From Spinacia oleracea (Eukaryota > Streptophyta > Magnoliopsida > Caryophyllales > Amaranthaceae): DNA of 64,000 nucleotides. A program made the translations under genes and the position numbers. Position 1 is the first letter of the stretch, and every line of letters begins with the position of its first letter. The stretch covers positions 29,069,449 through 29,133,448 of the forward strand of contig NC_079491.1 in assembly GCF_020520425.1 (NCBI RefSeq), given 5' to 3'. The notes below the pieces were generated by a model. The model made no database searches. It was not told the origin of the DNA and worked only from the letters and a program-made list of their open reading frames with translations. Positions 12,941 to 24,859 of the stretch are shown in pieces.

Positions 12941-15138
12941 TCAAGAGGCTTTTATTTCTCCAGCAGGCACAAGTGATGAAGTTGGAACGTCTGAGGATCT
13001 TGTTCTTTCTGGAGGACAAATTGTAGGAGGAGGTGAAATGTTAAATTCCAATTCCTCCTCCTGTTCCTTTATCTCTGCAAAGCTGAGGGAGGAACCTTCT
13101 GTAAGATAATTTGGTGATGTTGGTGTGCTAGAGAGTACCTTTGTATCATCCATAGAAAAGGGGTAAACTTCCGTGACTTCTTCAGCACCCTCATCCAAAT
13201 ACACAACGTCTTGCATTGTCAGTTGGTGATATTCAACTATTTCTCTTAGAAATCGATTTTCACGAGCATATACTGAGTTTTCATGAGCCAAACGAGCCTT
13301 CTCAGCCAAAAGAGTTTCCAGCTGTAGTCGTATCTGATAATAATCAAGCATAACAAGATTTGGCATTATAACACATATGGACCTCAATGAACTTGCTAAT
13401 ATTTATGTCTTCGCATGCTTTCATATTGATAGACAAATGTTAGACAGAATCATGGGCTTGTTCAGATAATTAACAAGAAATTTATCAAGTGAATTATTGC
13501 ACATTTGTTCTATATTCCCAAGAACATGCATTTCAGAGAGATGATGATTGGTAATTCAAATCATTTGAGGGAATTCATAAACTTAAGAGTGGAGATGCAT
13601 AACTCACAAGAATTATTCTACATAAATGTACACACTCATTACTATCATTTCAATATGTAATCTTCTTGTTGAAAGATCTTTGTGGGGTAGTGAGAAGGCA
13701 TACCAGATCGTCATCAGCAGGGTTGTCTCCTTTCTCCCGACTCTCTCGATGTCTCTTATTTTCTTCTTCTAATTGTGCACAACGTTCCTTTGCAAAGGCT
13801 AGATCAGCTTTCACAGTTTTAAGCTCCCGTAGAAGAACTTTTGCTTTGGCAGCAGTTGCCATTGCAACCTGTAAACCAAATAATATAAATAATAATGCTC
13901 TTTAGTCTTTAGGCATACGAGAAGAAAACTATGTTCCAATTAAAGCAAGAGGATGGATGTAATAGTATAGCTAATAGCTAATAGTGTTATCATGTTATGC
14001 ATATAGAGCTGTGTTTGTAATCCCTGCAATAACACGATTACATAAATGCCACCTTACGTCGCGAGAAGCCTTGAGTTGTGTTTCTTGATTGTTTAGTGCA
14101 GTAACCTGCACAGGCTGTGCAACTGGACGCTGCCATGAAGTGTTTTGCACAACAGTTGCTTGATCAGGAGTATCTGAAGTGGCTCCTCTTCTACGAAGTT
14201 GAATTTTGCGTGTTTCTTGTATAAAATCTGCTGTCCTATTGCGAGTTTCCTGAATAATATCAGCAGTTTTGTGCTCCATGATTGTACGACCTTCCTGCAA
14301 AGCAAAGGAAAACTAAGTTGAGAAGCAAAGGAAAACTTAAGTTGAGCAATAAAGGAAAAAGAGGATGGATGCAAAAAAGGGTGTTGACTGTTGAGCAATC
14401 AGCAATAGGCAAACCTCAAAAGCATTGCCAAGGGTATCACCAAAGTTATTAAGGGAACAAGTAATGGCATCGAATCGCTTTCGCAATCTAGCATTATCAG
14501 TCTTAGAACCAGTCTGTGAAGGTTCATGGGATTGGTAAAACTGAAATGACAAAAAACAACAACATAATTAACCAAGTGGGAAACAGCAGAAAATGATTGA
14601 GAATGGGAATAGAAGAAGAAGAAGAAGAAGAAGAAGAAGAGAAATGACCTGATTATCCTGAGGTTGAAAGTGGTTATCATCTTCATCAAGTATGGATTTT
14701 GCCTTCCTAGCAAGAACACCCCAAAATCCATATTTAGGGTCGTCTGAGTCTCTCATAGAGCTGCTCTCAGATCCCTAGCGAAATTACAATTGTCAGCTAA
14801 AAAATCATGTTTAAAATTCCTGAATTAAATTTCTGAATTAATAACAATTGAATTACCTTGGTAAAGGAACTAGGATGAGAGAGAGAAGAAGAAGCGGTGG
14901 CGGTTGCGGTTGCGGTTGCAGTGGTAGATGGAGATGCATAAGCAGAACCATAACCGGAGGAATCTCGATGAACAGCGGAGGCTCTGGTGGCTCTGGCAGC
15001 CAAGGATCCAGTTTCTTCATCTTTTTTAAATTTAGTGGTTTTGTTGTTGTTTTGCTTGGGAAGATGATCATCATCGTCTTCCTCCTCAAAACTGAAGGTG
15101 GCAGCCTTGCTTATCCCAGCTCTCCTCCTGTACGCCAT
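12941..15138 (-). CDS. Conserved plant coiled-coil protein of unknown function (gene B)
   Basis: Exons in transcript order: 15138-14857, 14774-14649, 14540-14415, 14294-14058, 13868-13704, 13333-12941. Every junction is GT-AG and falls on a codon boundary, giving 442 aa. The protein starts [20 protein letters not shown]. An Ala/Thr/Ser-rich stretch with [14 protein letters not shown] follows, then exon 2 with [20 protein letters not shown]. Exons 3-4 contain [20 protein letters not shown] and paired [20 protein letters not shown] segments. From about residue 255 to 345 the sequence looks like a coiled coil ([19 protein letters not shown], then [11 protein letters not shown] and [16 protein letters not shown]). 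The tail is acidic. There is no signal peptide or membrane segment. I do not recognise a named family, and no function can be assigned. The ordered all-phase-0 exons support a real, constrained gene. Confidence 0.88.
14609..14640 (+). repeat. GAA trinucleotide microsatellite
   Basis: About ten GAA units lie in intron 2 of gene B, next to the splice donor of exon 2. On the transcribed strand this reads as a TTC pyrimidine tract. Confidence 0.85.
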
Positions 15139-15906
15139 TTCTTTGTAATTCAATCAAAATTGAAAACCTAATTTTAGCAAAATCACAGAATCTGGAATTG
15201 AATGATTGATTGATTTAATCGCCCGCGAACAAGAAAAAGGCGGTTTGATGATGAAGAAGAATGATCATATGATTCCTTTTTGCTTTTTGCTTTTTCCTTT
15301 TTCCTTTTTCCTTTTTCCTTTTGGTGTTCTTCCAGGTTGTAAGTTGTAACTAACTCTCCGTACAAGCAACATACGAATTACCATAAACAACTCCACTTCT
15401 CACTACTTTTCCGGTGCATTTTTTTTCCAAAGTCAACATTCCCCTTCCTTACATCCCCACCATACACTTTTTTTTTTACATAATTCATTCATTCTTTCAT
15501 TTCTGTATACATCATATCTCTGTTATGTGGTAACTATTTTTTAACACACGAGGTAACATCTAGTACAATTTTGTGTCAAAATTTAACAACTAATTTCTTC
15601 CGAACAACATTGTTACATAATGTCTAAAATACACATACTCTCGCAATCTCATTTTTCTTTCCCGGTTAAATAGAACAAGTAAAATGAGACGGATGGAGTA
15701 TTAAAAAGTGGAATCTAGTTCGAGTTTTGCTTTATATCAGCTCTAGTTAAAATATTTCTAAGCTAAAATTAAGATCAATTTTATTCAATTTGTCTATTCA
15801 GATCAATCCTCTTTCAATCACATCATCCTTTTTTTCTCTTCATTTGAACACTTTACTTATTTAACAACTTTGTTATCCAAAAGCATAATTTCATAATAAA
15901 GAAAAC
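15139..15906. other. Upstream region of gene B
   Basis: This is presumed 5'-UTR and promoter of gene B. It holds a repeated TTTTTCC/TTTTTGC tract at 15276-15322. A Stowaway-like end fragment (AGACGGATGGAGTA) lies near 15687-15700, with no partner end found. No gene is visible. Confidence 0.5.
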
Positions 15907-16088
15907 CCGGCCATCAGACCACCACCTGATTGGGGCTGAACTTGGTAGGGAGAACCCGTGTTCGATCCCCCGCAACAACAATTGGGAGGGGACCGAAACC
16001 TATCCACCCAGAACTCGCCCCGAATCCGGATTAGCCATAAGGGTGAACCGGGTGCTAACACCAAAAAAAAAAAAAAAAAAAAAAAAAA
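15907..16088 (+). mobile_element. tRNA-derived SINE
   Basis: A GC-richer block of about 180 bp includes GTTCGATCCCC at 15960-15970, a match to the RNA polymerase III B box. It ends in an uninterrupted A tract at 16063-16088. This GC-rich body plus A tail in AT-rich DNA is typical of plant SINEs. I cannot find an unambiguous target duplication or a clean A box, so the 5' end may be truncated. It lies downstream of gene C. Confidence 0.65.
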
Positions 16089-16307
16089 GAACAAAACTGT
16101 GGCAGTGCAGTTTTATGAGAGGATTAGTGGTAAGACGGCAAGGGATGCCATCAGCTGAAGGATAAAAATGAGGTAGCCGAGTCTTCATAAGATAGGGTGT
16201 TGTAATATGATGATTATCAAGACAGACTCCTTTATTATGGTTGGTGTATCCGCCAGATGCCTTCCCAAAGCTGATTTTAGTTGCAATTGGTAAGGGGCTG
16301 CTACTAT

Positions 16308-19300
16308 TCATCTCCGAAGGTAGCCAGCAGCAATCGTGGTAGAGCTATTATCAAAATCATCATCACTCAAGTCTATCAGCCTCGACTTTAAATTGAAAAG
16401 AAATTGGTTGGACACTGATGATGGCTGCATATAATTCACGACTTCATGTATTGCTGTTGTTGTTTGACCTGCAGGATTGAACTCGCTAGCTCCAAGCAAT
16501 GCAGATGAAGGGATGACTCTGTGAGTCTTTAAATTGTCATCTTTATAAGAACATCTAACTAGATAGCTTGAACTTGGGATAGCCTGAACCTGATTTAAGT
16601 CAAAGTTGTTGACAGCCTGAATTTGCTTCAATTTCGTCTCTTTCACTGCTGAAGGCATTGTATTCACACTGTAGCTTAGCATGTCACCGTCTTTTTGCAG
16701 CACCGTTGGTGTTGTCAACTCGGTATTTTCATTTACCTTGCTACCAGTGTGGACTATGGCATCTACATCTTCACCATACTGACCTAAAGAGATGTTTTGG
16801 TGAAGTTTGTGTCTCCTAGCAAAAACAGCCATACTTTTCATGTTGCCTTGAACTTCTGGTTGATTTGTACATGTAATAGTAGATTTAGTATCTAAGCAAC
16901 TTCTGGCTGATTTTTCTCCAATTTTGCAAACATCACTAGGTTTCTTTTTGTCATTGGTTGTTACAATGCCAATCAGATTGTGAGATGCAGGACATGTTGT
17001 ACCACTGAACAAAAAATTATTAGGTTCTCTCTGAACAGAAGACGAGGCAGCAGGGGCTAGAGAATTGCAGGTTGAAGAATTGTCCCAATCATTTATACTA
17101 GACCTCCTACTACAGGAGGAGGCTTGCATCCATAGTCCTTGTAATTTGTTACTGGCAACTCTATGAGCAGTAGGTCCCAAATCTTTAACAAACAACAGTA
17201 AGCTTTCTTTGTATCTGATTTCCTCCTGATTTGTCTGCAAACATTAGATCATTAGGGCTCGTTCGGTATCACTGTCAGTTTCTAGTTTTTGGTTTTTTGG
17301 TTTTAAAGGTCATATGATCAAGATTGAATCATGAACTAAAAATAGTCATACTTATATTAATTATGTTGATGTTGAAAACTGGCAACAAAAAAGTAAAAAC
17401 ACTTTTTTTGGTTTTCATATTTTGGTTTTTAGTTTTGTGAAAATCAGAAAAATGGAAACAAAAAACGATTCGAACGGGGCCTAAGCAAAAGCTAAATGAC
17501 CCTAATTCATATCCAGATATGAAGGGCACCAATCGAGTAAAACGTGAGTAGCTCAAATACCAAAAAGAATCTAAGTAAACTACCAAGTGTAGTCGACTAT
17601 TGCATCTTCTTTGCATCGTCCAAACTTTAGCAGCTAAAAAGACAAAAAAATGGCTTAAGGAGCGTATAGCAGTAAACCCTTACACGTATAAGCGATTTTG
17701 AGTCGCAAAATATTGGTGAATCAGCTGAGCTTGCTAAGCGAATCCAAGGTTTGTACGTAGAACGCCGATCAACCCCAGTCAAACAAGTTCTTCTTTGTCT
17801 TCCAAAACCTGCCTTCATAACGAACTAGAAGAGAAGTTATCAAGACGGCATCAACTAAGACTAAAAAGAGAATCTCCTCATCTGAGAGGCTCATATAATT
17901 AAAGATCTCAGCCAACTTCTGTAAAATTCCCTTCCCCCTTTTTTCCCTTAAAATAAATGTTGGTTCCTACAGGCACAGTATCCTGAACACCTGGACAAAA
18001 GATATTAAAGAAAGATGACTTATGACATCCCTGGCTTCTTTCTGTTTGGAGTACAGATTTCTTTTCAAGTTTTGAGTTTTGGGCTTATTGCTAATAGTTT
18101 CATTGGTTAACTTAGAAGGTTTTTCCTCTGCTTAGAAGGTTGTAATTTTTCTTTCTAGATCAGAGGACAGCTTGTCCTCGTTGTTTGCTTGGAAAAAAAA
18201 ACTTCAAATGCAAAAAATTAAGACAGGTACTCAGCAACGACTGACCTTTACGGTCAAGATCAGTACTAATGCCATAGGATTCCAAGTGCCTTTGTAGTTT
18301 CCGGTATGAGCCAAAAGTCAAACCATTATGTTCACCATCAAATCTTCTACTTGATCTTCGCCTTATTGTAGTATAGTCCACTTTGAAATTTTCAGTATCA
18401 GTTTTCAGGACAAAGAAAAGCTTTTTCGCTAGATCCTCCAAAGCACGAGCCTGGTAAATTCCAATTATTGCGTCACTACATGAGGAATGTCATCTATTGC
18501 AGCAAAAATAATTTTTCATTATCAGAAGTTTCTAACATACAAAATACAAGGGCTAACCTGTCTGAAATACACGGTGGCTGATGAATTGAAATGCATAGCG
18601 TTCCCAAATATCAAATATACGTCATGCTGCATGGAGCAGAAAAATGACAAGTCAGATTGTGTTTGGAATGAGCTCATTTATCTAGACCTATTATATGTCA
18701 ACCCTTCAAGGCTTTAACAAGAAATGCCGAAACAATAAACTTCAGAAGTAACATGATTTTCGCATTGAAGGAAGCAATGTGGATTGGCGAGTCTATGCTG
18801 CAACTACGCTTGGAATACTAACCACGATAATATGGAGATATATGAAATGTAAGATAAATATAACAAAAGATCAGACCAGGAAATCCATTGCACTTAGAAT
18901 AGAAATTAGACATTGTGCTGATGGGCGTATCAAACCTCGAACTGCTGAAGATTCTTGTACATGCCTTCATGAAGTTTAGCTCTCATTGTACCAAAATCCA
19001 TTGGCTCTTTGATGATTTCATAATACTCTTCAACCTAAAGGAATTTTGGAACAAGAAACTCGGTAAGATATGAGGAAAACAGGAGCGCCTCCATATAACT
19101 AGTGATCAAAATCAAGGGTTTGAAGATAACGATAGAAAGGGTGACCAACCTCACTGGGATCCACCGGCTCAGCAAATATATCATATGTATCTCTCCTGAA
19201 AATAAGTCATTTTCAAAATGATTACGTAACATGATTGTTACCAAGAACATTTTATGGCACGGTCGGTATTCCTTTTGGGTCAATACATGCAAGTAGATTT

Positions 19301-20307
19301 GAAAGTACACAGAGAGGAATAGAGGATAAGACATTCAGCTATAGAGTTATAATGTTACTATGACCTAGAAATTCAAATACCTTTGCAATGTGTCCAGGAC
19401 AAGCTCTAGCTTGCTTTTGTCCGGTAACCATGACTCATCTGCTTACAAAAATGAGGTAAAAGTTAGGGATATGTATAAGACCTGCATACAAAATACAATT
19501 CGCCAACATAGTTATTCAAGGATCCGAGGGAAAACAAAATGAGACACTATAAACAAGATGATTTCCATTCTTATGAAAAGGTTTAAAAAACTGCATAGGC
19601 TAGTTTATCTGCGGAACTAGGAGTGAAGTTATGAGAAATTGTCATCAGAAACAACAAATTAATTTCTGGATTAGCTGACAGGAAATGGGGTGGCACGACA
19701 AAGAAAAAAAGAGGACTTACCATCTTTTGAATGATCATGATGATAATGATTTGGAGGTCCATCACCCTGCTCACAGCTTATAGCAAATCAAAGATTGTAA
19801 ATCAGTAATTAGTGATATAAAGGGCATGCATCCATGAACACAAAATGAGTAAACTGAAAGCCTGTGTAAGGAATACAGATTGTGATCACGGAGATATGTC
19901 TACAAAGACTACAAGATAATGCAATGGCAGTGAAGAAGCATAAAGGGAGTGTTGCACATATGTGTTGATATAGCTAATTACCCCGTAACAGTTACCTGTG
20001 GAGTGGATGTGGGAGAGTCATGGACTGTTTGAGTGGAAGCTTAGTACCGGAGCGTGGATGGGGGACAAGTTTGTCATCTTCGTGTTGGTTGTTATCGGAG
20101 TGACATGAGGGTTTAGGGGGAACAAAGGCAAACAACTCCTTTGATGTAGTTACCTTAGTTATGGTATTAATAGTAGCAGCAGCAGGAATGTTAATTTGTG
20201 AATGAGGTGCTGAGGAGCCGGAGACGGAGAGTCTGGGGCTCCTCCTCCTTTGTCCATCCCCAAAACTACCTCTCTCGCCGCCCCACCTCCTCTTTTGTCC
20301 TGCCCTT
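16308..20307 (-). CDS. Bromodomain-containing protein (gene C, 5' end unresolved)
   Basis: Exons in transcript order: 20307-19996, 19776-19721, 19438-19381, 19195-19150, 19034-18936, 18626-18558, 18450-18246, 17808-17684, 17234-16308, all GT-AG and frame-compatible. Together they encode a bromodomain: KLELVLDTLQRRDTYDIFAE, then VDPSEVEEYYEIIKEPMDFG, then KLHEGMYKNLQQFEHDVYLI. The acetyl-lysine-binding Asn is in GNAMHFNSSATVYFRQARAL. Downstream come RRRSSRRF, a STYKPW motif and YKESLLLFVKDLGPTAHRVA, then a long Ser/Thr-rich tail. This order matches a plant bromodomain subfamily that I believe includes Arabidopsis At1g58025. Such proteins bind acetylated histones in the nucleus. The most 5' exon lacks an ATG in its frame, so at least one upstream exon is missing; a candidate ATG at about 20897 does not join in frame by an obvious splice. 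The acceptor at 19776 was chosen over nearby AGs to keep frame. Confidence 0.87.
17253..17484. mobile_element. TIR MITE in an intron of gene C
   Basis: The ends are inverted repeats: GGGCTCGTTCGG at 17255-17266, and CGAACGGGGCC at 17471-17481. The interior is about 200 bp, AT-rich and non-coding, with self-complementary GGTTTTTAG/TTTTGG stretches. The flanking bases (TTA left, TAA right) do not form a clear target duplication. A hAT-type or Harbinger-type MITE is the likely class. It lies in the intron between 17684 and 17234. Confidence 0.55.
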
Positions 20308-20949
20308 CTGCATAAATATGATACACAAATGAATGATCAACATGCTTTATCAGCTCAAATGCTTATAGGATTGTTCTTTATTAGAAAAATCAACATTTGT
20401 AGTCAAGTTGTTTCATTAATCTGAATTGAACATTACAATTTGTTTTAGAATCGTTGGAATGGAGCACAGTAATAAGTAATAACACATTAACACATACTTG
20501 CATTTCTAAATTCTGGGTAACTCCCCTAAGAGCTCTTCCGAGTTAATAATCAAAATTCTAAACAAGCAATGAAATGCTAAGTATAAAATCACCTGGACAT
20601 CTTCGGGAGGTGATAATTGACAAACTTTGATTACAAACTGGAGTGTAATTTCAATTATTTGAATGAAACAATTGCTTGGGTTTTTATAGTACAAATTCAT
20701 CAAAGGCATTACCCATTTACTAATTAAGAGACAATTGCATGAAAATCATTACAAAAATGGTATGAATTGAAACACAATAAGGAAACCAGAGATCGCGCAC
20801 CTTCACACTTCAAGTTGAGAATCAACAACGCAGCTGTCAAATTCATTTGCTCACCAAATTTGGGAGATTCTTTTCCCAAAATCCCAGATAACCCTTCATA
20901 TCCGAAACAGAGTTTTTTTTCCCTTTAAAAGGCACGCACGGGAGTACTT
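20308..20949 (-). other. 5' region of gene C
   Basis: This probably contains the missing first exon and promoter of gene C. One open stretch on the minus strand (20709 to about 20593, ending before a GTGATT donor) could be an exon but shows no known domain. AT-rich otherwise. Confidence 0.4.
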
Positions 20950-21221
20950 ACCCTATGTTCTGTTATGTTCGACTTATTCGACTTATTTGACTTATTTCAC
21001 ACAAAATAAGTTTAGATAGTTTTAGTAAAGTTCAAAAATGTTCAGAAAAGTTCAGATAATATAAATTCAGCAAAAATAAGTTATTTTCATACATTTTCAC
21101 ACACAAATAAGTTTATTTCACACAAAATAAGGTTTTTTCAGATAAAATAATTTCAGATAAGTTCAGTTACGTTCAGATAATATAAGTCAAGTCAAAACGA
21201 GTCCAATAGAATGGAGCGTTA
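20950..21221. mobile_element. MITE-like repeat upstream of gene C
   Basis: About 270 bp is built of variants of GTTCAGATAA, AAATAAGTT and TTTCACACAAAATAAG. Its ends are loosely inverted: TTCTGTTATGTTCGACTTA on the left, and a right end whose complement reads TTCTATTGGACTCG...GACTTA. No target duplication could be defined. It is non-coding. Confidence 0.5.
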
Positions 21222-21424
21222 GACAATTCTTCCTAGTTGCCACTTTTGTCAAGGGACTTGTGACCAAATTGAACAAAACCAACCTAACATACCCATCATT
21301 TTTAGTTTCTCTTAAAAGAAGAAAATTATGTGTTGTAACAACTAAAATTAAAGACCAAATTTATATTTTATCACCTAAAAATATCAAAGTTTTAAATTAC
21401 CACCTAAAAATATATTTTTTCTTT

Positions 21425-21700
21425 GACCACTCGTTAACATAATAGTTAACTGAGGCGTGAAGTGGGCCCACACATTAAAATTTGCCATTTTTTCTTCCTC
21501 TTCGTTATTGATGCTCTCCCATTCTTCCTCTTCTTTAGTGTTTCTCCCCCATTCTTCTTGGTTAGTGTTGTCAACGAGGTGTGCAGTCTTCCGGAAAAAG
21601 TGTGAACACCAGTAGCTATTATCACTGCCTCTTCAGTTTGTTTACAAGTTGAACCAGAGAAGACCTCTTCTCCAGTGAGAGCAGATAGATCGATCTTTTG
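21425..21700 (-). pseudogene. Plasma-membrane H+-ATPase gene fragment, copy 1
   Basis: On the minus strand from 21700 to about 21557 the reading resembles the actuator/TGES region of plant P-type proton pumps: [10 protein letters not shown], then [12 protein letters not shown] and [14 protein letters not shown]. After a one-base frameshift comes [11 protein letters not shown]. The roughly ten residues that normally separate TGE from the VFSGST block are missing. The homology then stops; non-ATPase sequence (21425-21550, with CACCTAAAAATAT repeats and AGTGGGCCCAC) continues. The ATPase piece and part of this flank recur inverted at 23717-23925. It is a captured, non-functional fragment. Confidence 0.7.
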
Positions 21701-22051
21701 ATAATCACGATTACGAGCAACATTCCTAATAACACGAATCAACATTTCCTAACCTCAATTCGTAAAAACATTAAGCAATCAACAAATCCCCAATTTGAAT
21801 TTCATACGAACCTAAACTTTTTCCGAAAAAGTTGAGGTTAATTTCATTGATTGAATCGATAATTCAGCAAACCGAAATACAAAATGGAAATTGGGTATTC
21901 TTATGACTATAATCACCATCTGTGCAGGTTGAAGACAACTGGTTGAATTCCCATGTACCCACATTTACCGGAATCGATCCTTCTTATAGTTTATCTGAAA
22001 ATGTTACTATAGACACTCCTCATAATGAGTCCTTTGGCAATTCATTAAGGA

Positions 22052-23516
22052 TCATATATATACAAAGGAGACATATTTGCTGAATTATTAGAACGTCACG
22101 TAGGATTACTATTGGTTTTGTCCAATGAAAAATAAGATTTCTAATTTAATTTTGAATTAAAAAAATCGAGTGCCACGTAGATGAATAATTAGGCGCCATG
22201 TAGATATTTTAATTAATTAATAATATAAACAACTCTATCTAAAATCAAATACTCTAATAGTTATAAATAAATACGTATACACAACACCATGCAAAATCAA
22301 ATACTCTAATAATTTAAAAATAAATCTAAAATAAAATTCAATCCAAAACCAAACACTAATTTAAATTACAATTCTATCCCAAATCAAACACTAATCCAAT
22401 ATTAGAGCACCACGTAGGAAATCTAATGGTTTTGGCCAATGAAAAGTTAGATTTCTAAGTTATTTTTGAATTAAAAAAGTCGAGTGCCACGTAAATAAAT
22501 AATTAGGTGCCATGCAGATATTTTAATTAACTATTACTAATATATAATTACAACTCCGTCCAAAATCAAACACTCTAATAATTAAAAAATAAATCTAAAT
22601 TGAAATTCAATTCAATTCAAAATCAAACACTAATCTAACGTAGTATATAATATATAAAATATAGCATTTGTAATAGGAGTTTTATTTTGACTTAACAATT
22701 TAATAGAATCTGAAACCATATGACAAATTATTAGAGCGCCACATAGCAAATCATTAGGTTTCGTCCAATGAGAAATAAGATTTCAGATTTATTTTAAAAT
22801 TAATTGTGCCACATAGATATTTATTTTATTTAATTACTAATACAACTCTAATCATTAAAGAATAAATTTAAAAAATAATAAAACTCTACGCACAAGGGTC
22901 TTCAATTCAAAATTAAACACTCTAATAATTAAAGAATAAATCTAAAATAAAATTCAATCCAAAATCAAACACTCTAAAATTAAAGAATAAATCTAAAATA
23001 AAAGTCAAACTCAATCACTATTAATTATCAAATCAATAAAACAATCAAACACTCTATTGATTTATGTCCATTGATTTATGTAATCTTCCTATCAAAAAAT
23101 ACATATTTTTGACATCCAATATTAGTTATCAAATCAATCAATAGAATAATCAAACACTCTTGATTATGTATTCATCATCTTCCTATAAAAAAATCATTAA
23201 CAAAGAAATTATCACCTTAGTACTACCTCGATACTTCCACGTCTCCAATCATAGCTAAAATAGTTAGAGTTTACTATTAAAAAAAAGTAGAATTTTTATC
23301 ATAATAAGCTACAACTTCACAAGAGATGATATACGTACTACTGCGTAATAATGAGATTCACAATAGAAACTGAATTAAACAAATACTTAAATAATTTAAT
23401 TAAATGGACTTAGAAATAGATAAATTTATTTTCTATAAATGTTTAACATATATAATGGTACAAGATACTAAATAAAAATCCGTGCATCACACGGGCTTAA
23501 AACTAGTTATTATAAT
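22052..23516 (+). mobile_element. Non-autonomous Helitron with canonical termini
   Basis: The element begins TCATATATATACAAAGGAG, directly after host A at 22051. It ends with a CCGTG-CATCA-CACGG hairpin (23480-23494), then about 18 nt, then CTAG (23513-23516), followed by host T. These are the standard Helitron landmarks. It is 1465 bp, very AT-rich and has no RepHel coding sequence, so it is non-autonomous. The interior contains three copies of a repeat unit, listed separately. Confidence 0.82.
22085..22880 (+). repeat. Threefold internal repeat of the Helitron
   Basis: A unit running GAACGTCACGTAGGAT... to GCGCCATGTAGATATTTTAA appears at about 22090-22215, 22404-22530 and 22733-22835. Each copy pairs a CACGTAG/CACATAG block with a TCCAATGA(A/G)AAATAAGATTT-like block. 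Spacers are AT-rich with AATCAAACACTCTAATAATT variants. The copies have diverged, so the repeat predates the present insertion or has decayed in place. Confidence 0.65.
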
Positions 23517-23716
23517 TAGAGGCTTGAAAGTTGAAATTGCATGCAAGTTATTGGGATTTTTTTTCCTTTCATCCTTCTAAAATGAATGGTGGAAAAGTCC
23601 TGCTTCGATTAGCTCATCTATTTGAGGTATTACTTAGCTTACTTAGCTTTATGCTCATCTTCTGCCATAAATTGAAGAAATCTAACTTGCTTCATAAAAT
23701 TCTTTAGACAATGGTT

Positions 23717-23925
23717 TATGGTGTTCACACTTTTCTTGGGAAGGCCGCACTCCTCGTTGACAACACTGACCAGGTTGAATGGGAGAGCAACAATAAAGAA
23801 GAGGAAAAATGGGAAAGCAACGATAAAGAAGAAAGAAAGGTTCACAATTTTTTTGAGCAAATTTTAACGTGTGGGCTCCACTTCACGACTCTGTTAAATA
23901 TTCTGTTAATAGGTGGTAAAAAGTC
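23717..23925 (+). pseudogene. H+-ATPase gene fragment, inverted copy 2
   Basis: The plus strand reads GVHTFLGKAALLVDNTDQVE at 23720-23780, close to the plant plasma-membrane proton-pump sequence after the TGES loop. It then runs into non-ATPase sequence (AAAGAAGAGGAA repeats, then TTTTAACGTGTGGGCTCCAC). That tail matches copy 1 read on the other strand, so the copies share both the captured exon piece and adjacent foreign DNA. This copy lacks the upstream SALTGE portion. It cannot encode a functional pump. Confidence 0.68.
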
Positions 23926-24762
23926 TGGAGTAATAGTAAACAAGAAGGTTTTTTCTGCCTTCACCAAAGCAATGTATAGGCAACTCCTAAAACAAAAGGC
24001 AAAACTAAAACAATCATGAAAACAAATAAAAGACATCCGTCCGATCTGACCTGCACTAAGTTTGGATTTAAATTTGAAAGTTAGCAACAACTCCAAGTGT
24101 CGCCTGATCGAAATGGTTGGCCCGATCCATTGGGCTGACGAGCTGTTTCTTCGATTTTACATGCCTAATCCTTTTGGTTTTGGGAATACAAGATACTCCT
24201 AAAATTCCTTAGAGCCAGATCAAATACGCTCCATTATCCATAAAGATCTCGTAGTTATCCAAAAATGCAAGAAAGTAAGTGATCGACAACAATTCCTACA
24301 AAATCAATTTAAACTGCAAATACACTACAAATAGTACATTAGTAAAAATAGCTCCGAATAGCTCATTTAAGATCAATATTTAACAAGGGATGGAATAACT
24401 AGTCTATATAAAATGGGCATATCATATACTCACTTGATTTTAAGATGATCTGACCCAATCCAAACAAAACCCAGTTCATGTACACAATAGACTTAAAGAT
24501 GATCTAATCCAGAAAATAACCGACCCGATTTTAATTTGGTTCGAATGACCCAATTGTTCATGATTAGCACTTTATGGACCTTGGTAATGTAATATGAGAG
24601 CGGTACTGCGGTGGGTGGATTGAAATGAAGAGTGGGGCCGCCCTCGGTTGCCTGTAATGAAAAAAAAGCTACGATCTTTGCCCTCGGTTCAGAGAAATCT
24701 TTCAGCCTGTAATTATTAATGGTGTTCTGAAGTTGATTGGTTGGTTGATTACTTGTCTGCAC
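23926..24762. other. Intergenic region before gene D
   Basis: AT-rich DNA without a supported exon. The last part probably contains the gene D promoter. Confidence 0.5.
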
Positions 24763-24859
24763 TTAGGGTTTATTTCATATTCAGGATCTTGTTGCTGCTG
24801 TTTATGGAAACAAATTGGTAGTTCGACGATTTGAGGAAGCGATTTCCACCAAAAGTCAG
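24763..24859 (+). promoter_or_regulatory. Probable 5'-UTR exon of gene D with telo-box
   Basis: TTAGGGTTT (telo-box, reverse form) lies at 24763-24771. A leader ending AAAAGTCAG at 24859, just before GTAATTTC, a good donor, follows. It contains a very short upstream reading frame (ATG at 24803, 5 codons). Joining it to the acceptor at 29563 is inference and would need transcript support. Confidence 0.4.

Noticed and set aside
14848-15171. Plus-strand frame of 107 codons with Gly-rich stretch
   Set aside because: It is the antisense shadow of exon 1 of gene B, whose reading is supported by splicing and frame continuity.
15960-15972. Possible functional tRNA gene
   Set aside because: The B-box match is real but no cloverleaf or A box can be drawn, and a long A tail follows, so a SINE is the better call.
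20506-20709. Candidate first exon of the bromodomain gene
   Set aside because: It ends at a plausible donor but in a phase that does not join the next exon in frame, and shows no family similarity; left as unresolved 5' region.
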